Positions 26,530 to 35,751 of a stretch of 64,000 bases of DNA are shown here, one piece after another. Position 1 is the stretch's first letter. Each line of letters begins with the position of its first letter. Under the pieces are notes generated by a model. It was not told the DNA's origin, made no database searches, and worked only from the letters and a program-made list of their open reading frames with translations. Source of the stretch: Steroidobacter agaridevorans (lineage in GTDB: Bacteria; Pseudomonadota; Gammaproteobacteria; Steroidobacterales; Steroidobacteraceae); NCBI RefSeq assembly GCF_009932555.1, contig NZ_BLJO01000006.1, forward strand, positions 343,648 through 407,647, in the 5' to 3' direction. The translations under genes were made by a program, and so were the position numbers.

Positions 26530-28908
26530 TTAGAAGCTGCGCTGGAAGCGCAGACCCATGCTCACGTCCTGGAAGTTGATGAACTCGAAGCTCTCCAGCC
26601 GCTGATACTCGACATATCCGGAAATGCCGTGGATGAACTGCGCCGAGAGGCCCGTGGCCAGGCGCCAGTACGATTCATCCGGGTTGTCTGTTTCCACGAG
26701 GATGGGCGGCGTGCTGGTCGCATTCGGATCGGCAGCGAAGCGCACACCGAACACATCGGCATCGTCCTTGAACTCACGCACGTAATCGACGCGAAGGTGT
26801 GGCAGCAGCACGCCCCAGCTCAGGTTCCACGCGTAAGTGACGCGGAAGCCCAAGTTGCCGGTAAACGATTGGAAGGTCTGCTCGTCGTAAATCAGATTCA
26901 AGCCGCCAGCCCCGCGCTCGGTGAAGCCGTCGATCGTCGCGTCGATGTAGAACAGACCCACTGTCGGCGACAACGTGAGCCCGCCGACCAGGAAATCGTA
27001 ACCGCCCGACAGGCCGGCGCTGTACGTCATGCCATCGGTGTCGCCATGTGCGTCGACGTTCACCAGCCCGGCGCCGTCCACATAAGTGATGTTCCGATCG
27101 GCGCCGTAGTCGGCGTTGGCGACGTTGACGATGGCGTCGAAGTAGAAATTTTTCGCCGCGTAGGTGGAACCATAGAGCGAGATGGCCCAGGTGTCCGTAT
27201 CGAGGCCACCTTCATCCCGTGGATTGAATTCGATGCTCGACTGGCCGTACGCGAGCGACACGCCACCGACCCACTTATCGTTGAAGCGGTAGTCCAGACC
27301 GCCGACCAACGCCCACTGATCGGCATCGAAGGCCGGGCTGCTGTTGCTGCGGTCCTTGTCGCCGAAGCTGTAATTGCCACGCGCCCACATGCCCCACTTG
27401 TCGCTGAGCAAGCCGCCGGGCTCGTCGGCGCTGGCGCCGCCGCCCAACAGGCCCTTCACCATGTCTTGCAGCTGAGCCAGCGGCACGGACTTGCCATCGA
27501 CGATGATGTTGAGGCCCGCCAGGCTGAGTCCCTTTGCGCCGCCACGCAGCGCCATCAACCGATCCATGACGCTGGCGTATTGAGTATTCGCGAACAGCAG
27601 CGTCTGCGTGCGCGCGACGGCGAAATCGTCGGCGACCATTTCGTCCAGCGCATCGATCTGATTGGCCGTGGTGTTGTTGACCTGCAGACCGTTGCAACGG
27701 ATCAGCAGATCCTGTTGATCGGCGGTGAGCCCGGACAGATCGCGCAACTGATTGCAGATGCGGTCCAACGCCAGCGCGACGCGGCGCTGATTCGGCGACA
27801 GGTTGGGAATATCCGCGAGCGTAGTGATCACCGGACCGGCGGCCACGGTGATGATCACCGTATCCGACGCTTGCAGACCGGAATTGTCCGTCACCAGCAA
27901 TTGGATGAGGTTCTCGCCGTTCGGCAAGCGCGTCTGCAGTGTCGGCGCGCTGCTCGTGCCGAGCAGTGTTTCAGTCTCGCCGTCAGTGATGCGAGACCAG
28001 CGATAGGTCACGATCTGACCGTCGGTATCAGTGGACAGGCTCGCGTCCAGCGTCACATCTTCGCCATCTTCGCGGTCAGTATCGGCAACGCTGCGATCCG
28101 AGCCCGCGTTCGCGGCGGGGCCGGTTGCGTTGCCGACAGTGATCGTGACTTCGGCGGAGCCGGTCTCATCATTGGCATCGGTAATTTCAACGCGAACCAC
28201 CGAGACTCCATCGGGCAACGCGATGGCCGGTTCCTGCAATGTCGACACCGGTGTTTGATCGTTGCCGACGAACCATGCAAAGGTCAGCAACTCGCCCTCT
28301 GGGTCGGTGGCGCTTGCAGTAAGCCTGACCGTCTCGCCCGGCGCGCCGTCGGTATCGCTCACTGTCTGATTGCCGCCGTTGATGCTCGCGACCGGTGCTT
28401 GGTTCAAATCCGCGCAGCTGTCCTCGTGAGTCTCGTTGCCCGGAATCACGATGCCCGGACCCGGGGCGTTGATGATGGTGATGCCGGGAGGCACGGTCGA
28501 GCCACTTTCACCCTGCTGGTTCGTTGCCTGAATCGGCACGAACAAAGTGTCGCCAGGGGTGGGCGTGTAGCCAAGGCTGCCGCTGGCGATTACGACACAG
28601 ACACCGCCCGCGTCATTGGGATCGTAGACGTCGATACTCAGATCGGTTCCCGTCGTGACGCCACCATTCGTGACCCACACGACGCCTTGGCCCAGGTCCG
28701 TAATATCGATGAGGGGCGAGCCGCTGAGCGCACCCGCCGTTCGCAGATTGATGGCGACGCTCTGATTGGGCGCCGGAATCGGAATATTGACCTGACTGCT
28801 GAAACTCGGCGGAATGGCCTGCGCCAGCGGCGCCAGTGCGAGCAGCGCCACGCCGCTCATCCATGTTGCCCACGTCCGTCCGGCTGCTCTGAGCGCCGCT
28901 ACCTTCAT
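26530..28908 (-). CDS. Autotransporter with PKD-like repeats and C-terminal outer-membrane barrel
   Basis: A 792-residue surface protein. The start ATG 28908 has a ribosome site GGGAGAG and a signal peptide ending LAPLAQA. The passenger has an N-terminal beta domain and two PKD/Ig-like units (about 170-355), including the acidic stretch ADTDREDGEDVTLDAS that could bind calcium. A helical linker follows, then an autotransporter beta-barrel of about 270 residues (WGMWARGNYSFGDKD) that ends with a terminal aromatic, LRFQRSF. No obvious enzyme domain is in the passenger. The caspase-like gene is directly downstream. Confidence 0.9.
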   Translation of the reverse strand: MKVAALRAAGRTWATWMSGVALLALAPLAQAIPPSFSSQVNIPIPAPNQSVAINLRTAGALSGSPLIDITDLGQGVVWVTNGGVTTGTDLSIDVYDPNDAGGVCVVIASGSLGYTPTPGDTLFVPIQATNQQGESGSTVPPGITIINAPGPGIVIPGNETHEDSCADLNQAPVASINGGNQTVSDTDGAPGETVRLTASATDPEGELLTFAWFVGNDQTPVSTLQEPAIALPDGVSVVRVEITDANDETGSAEVTITVGNATGPAANAGSDRSVADTDREDGEDVTLDASLSTDTDGQIVTYRWSRITDGETETLLGTSSAPTLQTRLPNGENLIQLLVTDNSGLQASDTVIITVAAGPVITTLADIPNLSPNQRRVALALDRICNQLRDLSGLTADQQDLLIRCNGLQVNNTTANQIDALDEMVADDFAVARTQTLLFANTQYASVMDRLMALRGGAKGLSLAGLNIIVDGKSVPLAQLQDMVKGLLGGGASADEPGGLLSDKWGMWARGNYSFGDKDRSNSSPAFDADQWALVGGLDYRFNDKWVGGVSLAYGQSSIEFNPRDEGGLDTDTWAISLYGSTYAAKNFYFDAIVNVANADYGADRNITYVDGAGLVNVDAHGDTDGMTYSAGLSGGYDFLVGGLTLSPTVGLFYIDATIDGFTERGAGGLNLIYDEQTFQSFTGNLGFRVTYAWNLSWGVLLPHLRVDYVREFKDDADVFGVRFAADPNATSTPPILVETDNPDESYWRLATGLSAQFIHGISGYVEYQRLESFEFINFQDVSMGLRFQRSF

Positions 28909-29091
28909 TGCAAGCTCTCCCTTGATTTTTATGAGCTGGCTCGCCAATCGCCACACTTCCGCGGCACGTAGTTATCCGTCACTCTCGCTCGACTGCAACG
29001 GGCCATAAGTGCAGGCGCGCACGCCTATGGCGGGGCGAACTGTGCCGCCGGTGGTTGACTTCCGTTGTGACGCAGGTCGCAATCGCATCTC

Positions 29092-29907
29092 ATGAACGTC
29101 AGGGTTGCCCTTAATGCCATGTTCGCCGTGCTGCTCCTTGGCGGCTGCACTTCTGCCGGGCAGCGCCTGGATCAGCGTGCCCGAGAGGCGGGGCTCGAGA
29201 TCGTTCATGTTACGGCCGGTGAGTTTCCCAGCATCGTCTATCTGAAACGCGGCGCCGCTGCCGATCATGCCAATCGGCCGTTGACGATATTCCTGGAGAG
29301 CGACGGCATTCCCTGGCTCGGCCGCAGGCCCAGCGACGATCCCACCACGCGTCGGCCGGTTGCGTTGGAAATGTTGATGCGCTCGGCGGCGCCCGCCGCT
29401 TATGTCACTCGCCCGTGTTACAACGGCCTTCGCTCAGACAAATGTAACGTCGAGCTCTGGACCGGCGCGCGTTACTCATCCGAAGTCGTCGACAGCATGG
29501 TGGCGACAGTGCGAGAAGCGCAGCGTCGGATCGGCGCCGAGCGCGTGGCGTTGGTCGGTTACAGTGGTGGCGGCTCGCTCGCTGTGTTGATCGCTGAGCG
29601 GCTGGAGAATGTTGTTTCTGTCGTTACCGTCGCTGCCAATCTGGACACGGACGCCTGGACCGGGCACCACCAGTATCTGCGACTGTCGCAATCATTGAAT
29701 CCAGCGCTGAGCGACAAGCCGCATCCCTGGCCCGAGTTACATTTGCGGGGCGCGAACGATCTGGTCGTGCCGCTCGCAACCACGGAACGATATTTCGCGC
29801 GTTACCCCCGGGCACAGCAACGAACCATCGAAGGATTCGATCATGTTTGCTGCTGGGTGCGCGACTGGCCGGCGATCAGCGTGACGCCCACGCCGTCCGG
29901 GCTTTGA
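29092..29907 (+). CDS. Lipoprotein with alpha/beta hydrolase fold
   Basis: A 271-residue predicted lipoprotein (lipobox LLLGGC, Cys19). The middle has the nucleophile elbow VALVGYSGGGSLAVL and late Asp/His candidates (RGANDLVVPLA, GFDHVCCW), consistent with an esterase or lipase. It is divergent from the autotransporter and converges with the GDPD gene with a 32-bp overlap. The substrate is unknown. Confidence 0.82.
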   Translation: MNVRVALNAMFAVLLLGGCTSAGQRLDQRAREAGLEIVHVTAGEFPSIVYLKRGAAADHANRPLTIFLESDGIPWLGRRPSDDPTTRRPVALEMLMRSAAPAAYVTRPCYNGLRSDKCNVELWTGARYSSEVVDSMVATVREAQRRIGAERVALVGYSGGGSLAVLIAERLENVVSVVTVAANLDTDAWTGHHQYLRLSQSLNPALSDKPHPWPELHLRGANDLVVPLATTERYFARYPRAQQRTIEGFDHVCCWVRDWPAISVTPTPSGL

Positions 29908-30973
29908 GCGCCGTATCGGAGAAATCGGAAAATACGCCATCGATGCCGAGTTCGTAGAAGCGCCGGTATTCCTGCAATGGATCGTTGTTGTACTCCGGCG
30001 CCAGCGTCGCGGGTTCATTGCGGAATGTATACGTGTGCACGCGAAGGTCGGCTTGATGAGCCTGCTCGATCACCGACGTCGTGAGCAACTTCGGCTGCCC
30101 GACATCGCGCAGGATCTGACGTTTCCAGGGTCCGATCGCGTTCGCGTACTTCGCCACGTCGCCGAGACTCTTCGGCCCCTCCCCGCCGCGACGATCGCCG
30201 TAATCGGGAATGCTCACGCTCACCACTCGCTTGCCGCTGTCGTCATAGATGAGCGATCCCTCGTCCATCAGCTGCACGAGCGGCAACGGCGTCTTGGCGC
30301 GCAGGTATTGCAGATTCGCGCTCTCGAATGACTGGATGAAGATGGGCGTGCCTGCCTTGTTCAAGCCGCGTCGATTCAACGCATCGAGCAGCCGATCTTC
30401 CAGCGGCAGGTTCAGCTGCAGATGGAAGGCGGGATGCTTGGTCTCTGGATAGATGCCGATGCGTCGCCCACGCTTCGCCGATTCCTGCTCGACCAGATCG
30501 AGAATCTCTTCGAACGTCGGCACGGTGAATTTGCCGTCGAACTCCTTGGAGCGCGCCGGATTCGGCTGCACGGCACGGAGCTGCCGGATCTCCGCAAGCG
30601 TGAAGTCGCTGGCGAAGAATCCCGTGACTTCCTTGCCGTCGAGCGTCTTGGTGCTCCGGCGCGATGCAAATTCCGGTCGCGACTTCACATCGGTGGTGTC
30701 ATCGAGCAGCGGCTCGTGTCGCGCGATCAGCTGACCATCGCGCGTCGCGACCAGGTCGGGCTCGACATAGTCGGCGCCGAACTCGATCGCCAACAAGTAC
30801 GACGCGAGCGTGTGCTCGGGCCGATAGCCCGAGGCGCCGCGATGTGCGATCACTAGCGGCGGCTTGCCGTCCAATGTCGCCCATTTGTCCTGCACAGGAG
30901 ACTGCGCTTGCGCCGGTCCGCTCATCATCGACACCATTGCGACCAAGAAACCAAAGCGAAGCAGGCGGTTCAC
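29876..30973 (-). CDS. glpQ: Glycerophosphodiester phosphodiesterase, periplasmic GlpQ type
   Basis: A 365-residue enzyme that cleaves glycerophosphodiesters to glycerol 3-phosphate and alcohol. The start GTG 30973 yields a signal peptide (NRLLRFGFLVAMVSMMSGPA QAQ), and the catalytic motifs follow: VIAHRGASGYRPEHT, then GADYVEPDLVATRDG and ARHEPLLD. Length and signal match periplasmic GlpQ. It starts 2 bp after the SDR stop on the same strand, so they share a transcript. Confidence 0.9.
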   Translation of the reverse strand: MNRLLRFGFLVAMVSMMSGPAQAQSPVQDKWATLDGKPPLVIAHRGASGYRPEHTLASYLLAIEFGADYVEPDLVATRDGQLIARHEPLLDDTTDVKSRPEFASRRSTKTLDGKEVTGFFASDFTLAEIRQLRAVQPNPARSKEFDGKFTVPTFEEILDLVEQESAKRGRRIGIYPETKHPAFHLQLNLPLEDRLLDALNRRGLNKAGTPIFIQSFESANLQYLRAKTPLPLVQLMDEGSLIYDDSGKRVVSVSIPDYGDRRGGEGPKSLGDVAKYANAIGPWKRQILRDVGQPKLLTTSVIEQAHQADLRVHTYTFRNEPATLAPEYNNDPLQEYRRFYELGIDGVFSDFSDTALKARTAWASR

Positions 30974-30975
30974 GA

Positions 30976-31806
30976 TCAGTCGACGAAGAAGTCCGGCTGG
31001 AACTGCTGGTTGCCGGGCGTGACCGCGTATTGATCGAGATCCTTCGTTCCGGCGCTCGCCAGCACCTCGTCGTCGATGAAGAAGTTGCCGGTGCAGCTGC
31101 GAGGATCGCGCGTCAGGATGACATGCGCCGCGTCCGCCATGATCTCCGGCTTGCGGCCTTTCTTCGGATCCGCCAGTGCGATGACATTCAACGCAGCCGT
31201 CGCGATGACCGTGCGAGGCCACAGCGCATTGACGCCGATGCCGTCGGCCCGAAACTCCTCGGCCATGCCGAGCACACACATGCTCATGCCGTACTTCGCC
31301 ATCGTGTAAGCGACGTGCGGCCCGAACCAGCGCGGCTTCATGCTCAGCGGCGGCGACAGATTGAGGATGTGAGGCTGGCGCCCGGCCTTCGCCGATTCCT
31401 TCAGGTATGGCACGCACGCCTGCGAGCACACGAACGTGCCACGGACGTTGACGCCGAACATCAGATCGAAGCGTTTCATCGGCGTGTCGAGCGTGCCGCT
31501 CAGCGAGATGGCGCTGGCATTGTTCACCAGGATGTCGAGGCTGCCGAAATGGTCGGCGGTCTTCTTCACCGCTGCGGCGACCGCATTCTCGTCGCGAATA
31601 TCGACCTGCATGGGCAACGCCTTGCCGCCCGCGGCTTCGATGGCCTCGGCGGCGGTGTGAATCGTGCCGGGCAATTTGGGATTGGGCTGATCGCTCTTGG
31701 CTGCGATCGCGATATTGGCGCCATCTTTCGCCGCCCGCACCGCAATCGCCAGGCCGATGCCGCGCGATGCGCCCGAGATGAAGAGTGTCTTGCCGCGAAG
31801 AGACAT
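30976..31806 (-). CDS. SDR oxidoreductase, HSDL2-like
   Basis: A 276-residue SDR with FISGASRGIGLAIAVRAAKD (TGxxxGIG variant SGASRGIG), a long insertion around KSDQPNPKLPGTIHTAAEAI, NNASAISL and YTMAKYGMSM (YxxxK). The insertion and the end of the fold (RDPRSCTGNFFIDDEVL) are those of hydroxysteroid dehydrogenase-like 2 proteins; true substrate is uncertain. First gene of a two-gene unit with glpQ and divergent from the epoxide-hydrolase gene. Confidence 0.9.
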   Translation of the reverse strand: MSLRGKTLFISGASRGIGLAIAVRAAKDGANIAIAAKSDQPNPKLPGTIHTAAEAIEAAGGKALPMQVDIRDENAVAAAVKKTADHFGSLDILVNNASAISLSGTLDTPMKRFDLMFGVNVRGTFVCSQACVPYLKESAKAGRQPHILNLSPPLSMKPRWFGPHVAYTMAKYGMSMCVLGMAEEFRADGIGVNALWPRTVIATAALNVIALADPKKGRKPEIMADAAHVILTRDPRSCTGNFFIDDEVLASAGTKDLDQYAVTPGNQQFQPDFFVD

Positions 31807-31978
31807 ACGAAGCTCCGACCGGTTGGAGGACGCCTCATCATAGGCCCGATCCGCACAGCGAGCATAGGACTGACTTTTACGATCGTCTGCTCGGTCCTAC
31901 TGTCGGGCAGTCACGGACCACGCAGCGTTATATAGTCGGCGAGCCAGACCACTCGGAAACGGAAGCGAAGGAGCTCGC

Positions 31979-32896
31979 ATGCGTAGCTGGGCTTGGGCCG
32001 TAATCTTGTTTGTCCTGCAAGGGGGAATCGCGATGGCCGACACGACGGATGTGTGGGATCAGGTCGAGCACAAGTACGCCGACGCCACCGGCGTGAAAAT
32101 CCACTATGCGGCATTGGGCCAGGGGCCGCTGGTCGTGATGATCCACGGCTTTCCGGACTTCTGGTACTCGTGGCGCAAACAAATGCGCGCGCTCGCCGAC
32201 AACGGTTATCGAGCGGTGGCCGTCGATCTGCGCGGCTACAACCTTTCGGATAAACCCAAAGGCGTGGAGAACTACGCCATGCCTTTGTTGGTCGGCGATA
32301 TTGCCGCGGTGGTCAAGGCCGAGCAGGTGGAGCGCGCCGTGATCGTCGGCCACGACTGGGGCGGCTCGGTCGCCTGGAACGTGGCCATGCGCAAGCCCGA
32401 CATCACGCGGCTGTTGATCATCTGCAACCTGCCGCACCCCGCCGGCATCGCACGCGAGATCGCCACCAATCCGCAGCAGAAGAAAAACAGCGAGTACGCT
32501 TTCAACTTCCAGAAGCCGGAGGCGCACAAGGCGATCTCACTGGAGCGCCTCACCCAATGGGTAACCGATCCGGCCGCCCGCGAACGTTATCTGCAAGCAT
32601 TCCAGCAATCGGACGTCGAGGCGATGCTCAACTACTACAAGGCCAATTACCCGAAGCCGGATGCTCCGCCGCCGCCGGCGAACTTCACGTTCCCGAAGGT
32701 GCAAGTGCCGGTGCTGATGTTCCACGGATTGGAGGATCAGGCGCTACTGCCGGGCGCGCTCAATGGCACGTGGCAATGGGTAGAGAAGGACTTGACCATC
32801 ATGACCGTGCCTGGCGCGAGTCACTTCGTGCAACAGGATGCGCCGGAGCTGGTCAGCAACACGATGGTGGACTGGCTGTCACGCCGCAAGCAATGA
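31979..32896 (+). CDS. Epoxide hydrolase-like alpha/beta hydrolase, exported
   Basis: A 305-residue hydrolase with a signal peptide (WAVILFVLQGGIAMA). Motifs HGFPDFWYSWRKQM, VGHDWGGSVAWN (nucleophile Asp) and the late SHFVQQDAPE (His) are those of epoxide hydrolases and haloalkane dehalogenases. The ATG has GAAGGAG five bases upstream. It stands alone and is followed by a hairpin terminator. Confidence 0.88.
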   Translation: MRSWAWAVILFVLQGGIAMADTTDVWDQVEHKYADATGVKIHYAALGQGPLVVMIHGFPDFWYSWRKQMRALADNGYRAVAVDLRGYNLSDKPKGVENYAMPLLVGDIAAVVKAEQVERAVIVGHDWGGSVAWNVAMRKPDITRLLIICNLPHPAGIAREIATNPQQKKNSEYAFNFQKPEAHKAISLERLTQWVTDPAARERYLQAFQQSDVEAMLNYYKANYPKPDAPPPPANFTFPKVQVPVLMFHGLEDQALLPGALNGTWQWVEKDLTIMTVPGASHFVQQDAPELVSNTMVDWLSRRKQ

Positions 32897-32915
32897 CCGC
32901 CGTTCGCGTCCGCTA

Positions 32916-32940
32916 CTCTCCCGTGTCGGCCACGGGAGAG
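32916..32940. terminator. Stem-loop terminator between epoxide hydrolase and FN3 gene
   Basis: CTCTCCCGTG, 5-nt loop TCGGC, CACGGGAGAG: a perfect 10-bp stem 20 bp after the stop, with an A/T-rich tract (ATTTTT) 10 bp later. Serves the plus-strand gene and perhaps the convergent Ig/FN3 gene, which ends 20 bp further on. Confidence 0.65.
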
Positions 32941-32959
32941 CAGCTCGCGATTTTTCTAA

Positions 32960-33898
32960 TTAGCGAATGGTCTTCGACGCGGTGTTCGAATTAGCGCTTT
33001 CGCCGCCAGTCGAAGAGTACGCGCGCACCGCGAAGTACCACGTTCCCGCCGACAGATCCGGCACCACGTAGCGTGTCACACCCGCATTCGCCACTTGGAT
33101 GGTGCGATTCAGACTGCTCGAGCTGGTGCCGTAATAGATGCGGTAACCCGCGAGGTTGGTCAGCGTCGTGCCGTTGGTGTTGCTGGTCGGGGGCGTCCAG
33201 CTCAGCGTGGCCGAGCCCGTGCTGCTGCCAGCGGCGTTCACGGCGATGCTGAAGGACGGCAGCGAAGTGCGATTGGTGCCGTCGCTCGCGCTGATCGCGA
33301 TGCCCGAATAAGTGCCCACTTGCGAAGCGGTCGGCGTGCCGGTGAGCGCGCCCGAGGCGGTGCTGAACGTTGCCCAGGCCGGACGATTCGTGATCGACCA
33401 CGTGAGCGTGCGGCCCTCGGGATCCGAGCCGGTCGGCCGGAACGCGTATGCGTTACCCGCAGTCACGGAGCTCGGCGGCGTGCCGCTCAACACCGGCGGA
33501 CGATTGGTCGTGCCGCCGCTGGTGCCACTCTTGTATGTCGTGATCGAGAACGCCGGCAGAGTCGCGGTACCCGTCGCGCTTCTGACCGTGATACGGATGT
33601 TCGACCAGGTGCCCGGTGTCGCGGGCGTCACGCCTTCGATCTTTCCGGAGTACACCGAGAACTGCGCCCACGAAGGCTTGTTGACGATGGAATAACGCAG
33701 CCTCCGCTGCTCGACGGCCGGATCGCGCGCCGTCGGCGCCCAGCTGTACCAGGAGTTCACACCAAACGTCGTTTTCGGCGTGCCGGAGATCGTCGGCGTC
33801 GCCTGAGCGATGCCGCTCAGCAAGGACAACGCGCAGACCAGGGCAAAAAATAGTGCGGACACGCCCAGAGTGGGCGTGCACTTGAAAGAAGTGCGCAT
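32960..33898 (-). CDS. Secreted protein with Ig-like (He_PIG) and fibronectin type III domains
   Basis: A 312-residue exported protein. ATG 33898 is favoured over 33922 because a GCGAGGATC ribosome site precedes it; the signal peptide ends LLSGIAQA. Two putative Ig domains (PTISGTPKTTFGVNSWYSW and PPVLSGTPPSSVTAGNAYAF) are followed by a fibronectin III-like domain (SATLSWTPPTSNTNG ... YRIYYG). Such units mediate binding or spacing in cell-surface proteins. No anchor or enzyme domain visible. Confidence 0.85.
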   Translation of the reverse strand: MRTSFKCTPTLGVSALFFALVCALSLLSGIAQATPTISGTPKTTFGVNSWYSWAPTARDPAVEQRRLRYSIVNKPSWAQFSVYSGKIEGVTPATPGTWSNIRITVRSATGTATLPAFSITTYKSGTSGGTTNRPPVLSGTPPSSVTAGNAYAFRPTGSDPEGRTLTWSITNRPAWATFSTASGALTGTPTASQVGTYSGIAISASDGTNRTSLPSFSIAVNAAGSSTGSATLSWTPPTSNTNGTTLTNLAGYRIYYGTSSSSLNRTIQVANAGVTRYVVPDLSAGTWYFAVRAYSSTGGESANSNTASKTIR

Positions 33899-34311
33899 GG
33901 ACGATCCTCGCGGGTATGACACGGGAGCCGCGTCGCTTACGCATGCGAAACGGCGCTCACCCAGGTCCGCGATCTATCGTTCTGCCTGACTCATCCTGGT
34001 CGGCCACCGCATGCATTGAGGCTTGTCGGTGTGACGAAGTGTCGCTCGTGGGTGCGCGCAGTTAACGAAAAGAAATTCGTTTGCGCAAAATGTCGTAACG
34101 CTCAGACATGTCTGCGAATGCATTCACTGCGCTTGAATTACAAACATCGGACAAAGCGCGCTCGTGAAAAAGCTACGAGGCGGGTTTTATTTCGCGGCGA
34201 AATTCGCAGTGCGCGATTTGCAATGAGCGGATCGCAGCAAAAACATTTGGGTGATTTCGCTTACGTGAAACACCGACGGTTCACTCGCTCAGCGGCGAGC
34301 TGCCGCGCAAA
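33899..34311. other. AT-richer noncoding interval
   Basis: This 413-bp stretch is visibly lower in GC than its surroundings. It contains the short dyad ATTTCGC-G-GCGAAAT (34189-34203) and homopolymer-rich segments, and presumably the promoter of the Ig/FN3 gene. A 99-codon plus-strand frame (34016-34315) has no domain and is treated as spurious. No RNA gene seen. Confidence 0.4.
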
Positions 34312-34770
34312 TTAGCGCGGCATATCGGGACAAACGGTTGGCACCGTCGCGACCACGAACGACTGCACTCTGTCCTGTCCTGCCAGCTGCAATCGCAGCT
34401 CGTTTTCGTTCGGCATCGACAGGGTCGCTTCGATGGGAATGGCATCCTCGATCCAGCGAATGCGATCGCCTTCCGCGCCCCATTTGGAAACGCGATAGGT
34501 CTCGAAGCACGAGTCCATCAACAGCGTGCGATCCGGCAGGAAGATCATCAATGTGCCGCGCGAGTGACCCGGCGTCGTCGACACCCAGATTCTGCCGATG
34601 AAACGCGGATCCGACGGCTGGCCCAGCTCATCGGTGCCCGGCGACTGCTCCGCCGGCGCTGGCGGCGGAGCTGCCGTCTGGGCGACAGGCTGTTCCTTGC
34701 TGCAAGCGCCAGCTCCCAACAAGGCCACGGTTATCAACACGGCGGTGCGAATGGATGATTGTTTGTACAT
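34312..34770 (-). CDS. Lipoprotein of unknown function
   Basis: A 152-residue lipoprotein (lipobox GAGAC, Cys23), with a proline/alanine-rich linker and then a beta-rich globular domain (FIGRIWVSTTPGHSRGTLMI, and DSCFETYRVSKWGAEG). No enzyme motif. It faces away from the alpha/beta hydrolase gene. Not recognised from a named family. Confidence 0.75.
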   Translation of the reverse strand: MYKQSSIRTAVLITVALLGAGACSKEQPVAQTAAPPPAPAEQSPGTDELGQPSDPRFIGRIWVSTTPGHSRGTLMIFLPDRTLLMDSCFETYRVSKWGAEGDRIRWIEDAIPIEATLSMPNENELRLQLAGQDRVQSFVVATVPTVCPDMPR

Positions 34771-34872
34771 AGAAGTCTTACCCAGAGCGAACCTCCGCCA
34801 TATTACTCAACCGATGCAACGGCGGTAGTCGTAGGCGACTGGAACTGGCCGAAGGGCGACTCATTTAGCGGT

Positions 34873-35751
34873 ATGAGCGCCCTGCACCGCTATCTCGACC
34901 TCAACGGACTGAAAATCTTCTATCGGGAAGCGGGCCGGCGCGACGCGCCGCTGCTGCTGTTACCCCACGGCTACCCGTGTTCCTCGTTTCAGTATCGTCG
35001 CTTGCTGCCTGCGCTGGCTGACCGCTGGCGCCTGATCGCGCCGGACTATCCCGGGTTCGGATACAGCGATACGCCGGACCCCGACGACTTCGATTACGGG
35101 TTCGGGGCATATGCGTCGTTCCTGGAGCAATTCGCGAGCGCACTCGGCCTGGACCGTTACGCCCTCTATTTACACGACTACGGTTCGTGGATCGGTTTGC
35201 GGCTGGCGATGCGCGCCCCGCAGCGAGTCGCGGCTCTGATCATCCAGAATGGCGACATCTATCAGGATGCGATGGGCCCGAAGTACGCCGCGATCAAGCG
35301 CTATTGGGATGATCCGTCGCCGCAGCATCATGCCGTGCTGGAAGAGGCCGTCGGCGAACACGGCTTTCGCGATGAGTTCATTGGCGAGACCGACGAGCGG
35401 CACGCCGAGCTCGTGCCGCCCGATCTGTGGAAGCTGCATTGGCCGCTCATGAACACACCGGTCCGACGCCGGCTATCCGTGCAGTTGATGGAGGCCATCA
35501 AGGCAAATGTCGTCGAGTGGTTTCCACGCTATCAGCAGTACCTGCGCGAGCATCGTCCGCCGACGTTGATCGTCTGGGGGCCGCGCGACGGTTACATGCC
35601 GGAAGGTTCGGCCCGTGCCTATCTGCGTGATCTGCCTGACGCGGAGCTGCACCTCACGGATGGCGGCCACTGGCTGCTCGAGTCTCACTTCGAGACCGTG
35701 CTGCCGCTGATCCGTGACTTCCTCGGTCGCGTGCACGCCGCTCGAAGCTAG
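34873..35751 (+). CDS. Alpha/beta hydrolase, haloalkane dehalogenase/epoxide hydrolase group
   Basis: A 292-residue hydrolase with HGYPCSSFQYRRLLPALAD and the nucleophile region YLHDYGSWIGLRLAM, where Asp replaces Ser as in epoxide hydrolases and dehalogenases, and a late DGGHWLLESH. The frame is open back to 34759 but the fold starts at ATG 34873, which I take. No signal peptide; cytoplasmic. It overlaps the convergent coiled-coil gene by 4 bp. Confidence 0.85.
   Translation: MSALHRYLDLNGLKIFYREAGRRDAPLLLLPHGYPCSSFQYRRLLPALADRWRLIAPDYPGFGYSDTPDPDDFDYGFGAYASFLEQFASALGLDRYALYLHDYGSWIGLRLAMRAPQRVAALIIQNGDIYQDAMGPKYAAIKRYWDDPSPQHHAVLEEAVGEHGFRDEFIGETDERHAELVPPDLWKLHWPLMNTPVRRRLSVQLMEAIKANVVEWFPRYQQYLREHRPPTLIVWGPRDGYMPEGSARAYLRDLPDAELHLTDGGHWLLESHFETVLPLIRDFLGRVHAARS

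Noticed and set aside
26527-28971. Plus-strand frame of 814 codons antisense to the autotransporter
   Set aside because: It mirrors a protein with clear signal, repeats and barrel on the minus strand; its own translation is Arg/Gln/Val/Ala-rich with no domain, typical of an antisense shadow in GC-rich DNA.
34016-34315. 99-codon plus-strand frame in the AT-richer gap
   Set aside because: No ribosome site, domain or plausible composition; ends within the opposite lipoprotein gene.
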